From Rickettsiaceae bacterium (GTDB lineage: Bacteria; Pseudomonadota; Alphaproteobacteria; Rickettsiales; Rickettsiaceae): a stretch of 12,562 bases of DNA. Where the stretch lies: the NCBI GenBank assembly GCA_028372485.1, contig JAOMYS010000020.1, positions 1 through 12,562 of the forward strand, in the 5' to 3' direction. Below the pieces are notes generated by a model. The model made no database searches. It was not told the origin of the DNA and saw only the letters and a list, made by a program, of their open reading frames with translations. Below are positions 12,411 through 12,562 of this stretch, in pieces (position 1 is the stretch's first letter; every line of letters begins with the position of its first letter). The position numbers and the translations under genes were made by a program.

Positions 12411-12562
12411 TTAATGTTCTTAAGATATCGATTCACCTTAAACAAAAACTATGGATAAGAAGAAGTGAAGAAGTACTTCCTCCTTACTGGCGTTGCCTGC
12501 ATGGTTCTAAAAAGTTTAGAAAGTCGTAGTACACAGCCATCAATAAACCGTAAACGATTCGC
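12411..12562. other. Right-edge region, unassigned, with two small palindromes
   Basis: Upstream of the iscR promoter nothing can be identified firmly. There is a perfect 10-base palindrome GAAGTACTTC (12470-12479) and a 7-bp inverted repeat TTCTAAA / TTTAGAA with a 3-base spacer (12505-12521). On the minus strand a frame is open from the window edge to a TAG at 12451-12449 (37 codons), which could be the C-terminus of an upstream gene but may be chance. Confidence 0.4.

Overview
The window is AT-rich DNA that most likely comes from an intracellular alphaproteobacterium of the order Rickettsiales. The main reasons are an ATP/ADP translocase for energy parasitism, an isocitrate dehydrogenase of the long (about 480-residue) rickettsial type, an IscS and IscA that closely match rickettsial proteins as I remember them, and palindromic repeats of the general kind dispersed in these genomes. 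The genus cannot be fixed from the sequence alone. No phage, transposase, CRISPR array, rRNA or tRNA gene is visible.

Layout. From 1 to 5262 there is a tightly packed minus-strand operon, in transcription order tlc - icd - mnhE - mnhF - ubiH - comF. Gaps are 10 to 15 bases or the genes overlap, and comF runs off the left edge. From 5263 to 5859 lies a divergent intergenic region with structured palindromic repeats. From 5860 to 8452 is a plus-strand cluster, sucC - sucD - idi. The two blocks idi> and <iscA converge on a small hairpin at 8453-8475. From 8489 to 12346 is a minus-strand Isc iron-sulphur cluster locus, in transcription order iscR - (fused double cysteine desulfurase) - iscU - iscA. 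A second copy of the repeat island sits inside this locus between the desulfurase gene and iscU. From 12347 to the right edge there is the iscR promoter with an apparent IscR site, and little else that can be identified.

How it fits together. Tlc imports host ATP in exchange for ADP. Icd and SucCD are TCA-cycle enzymes. MnhE and MnhF are two subunits of a multisubunit Na+/H+ antiporter. A UbiH-family hydroxylase (ubiquinone synthesis) and a type 1 isopentenyl-diphosphate isomerase (polyprenyl precursors) both feed the respiratory quinone supply. The Isc genes make Fe-S clusters for respiratory and TCA enzymes, and IscR carries the three Cys and one His needed to sense cluster status.

The most interesting points are: (1) a repeat family whose three copies keep an identical two-hairpin geometry through compensatory base changes in three separate stems; (2) a 793-residue open frame joining two complete cysteine desulfurases, both with intact catalytic Cys and PLP Lys; (3) a near-consensus type 1 IscR box overlapping the iscR -35 element; (4) an isc operon split by the repeat island, with a separate promoter in front of iscU and no hscBA or fdx following iscA; and (5) an isocitrate dehydrogenase with Asp-Ile at the positions that usually set NAD rather than NADP preference.
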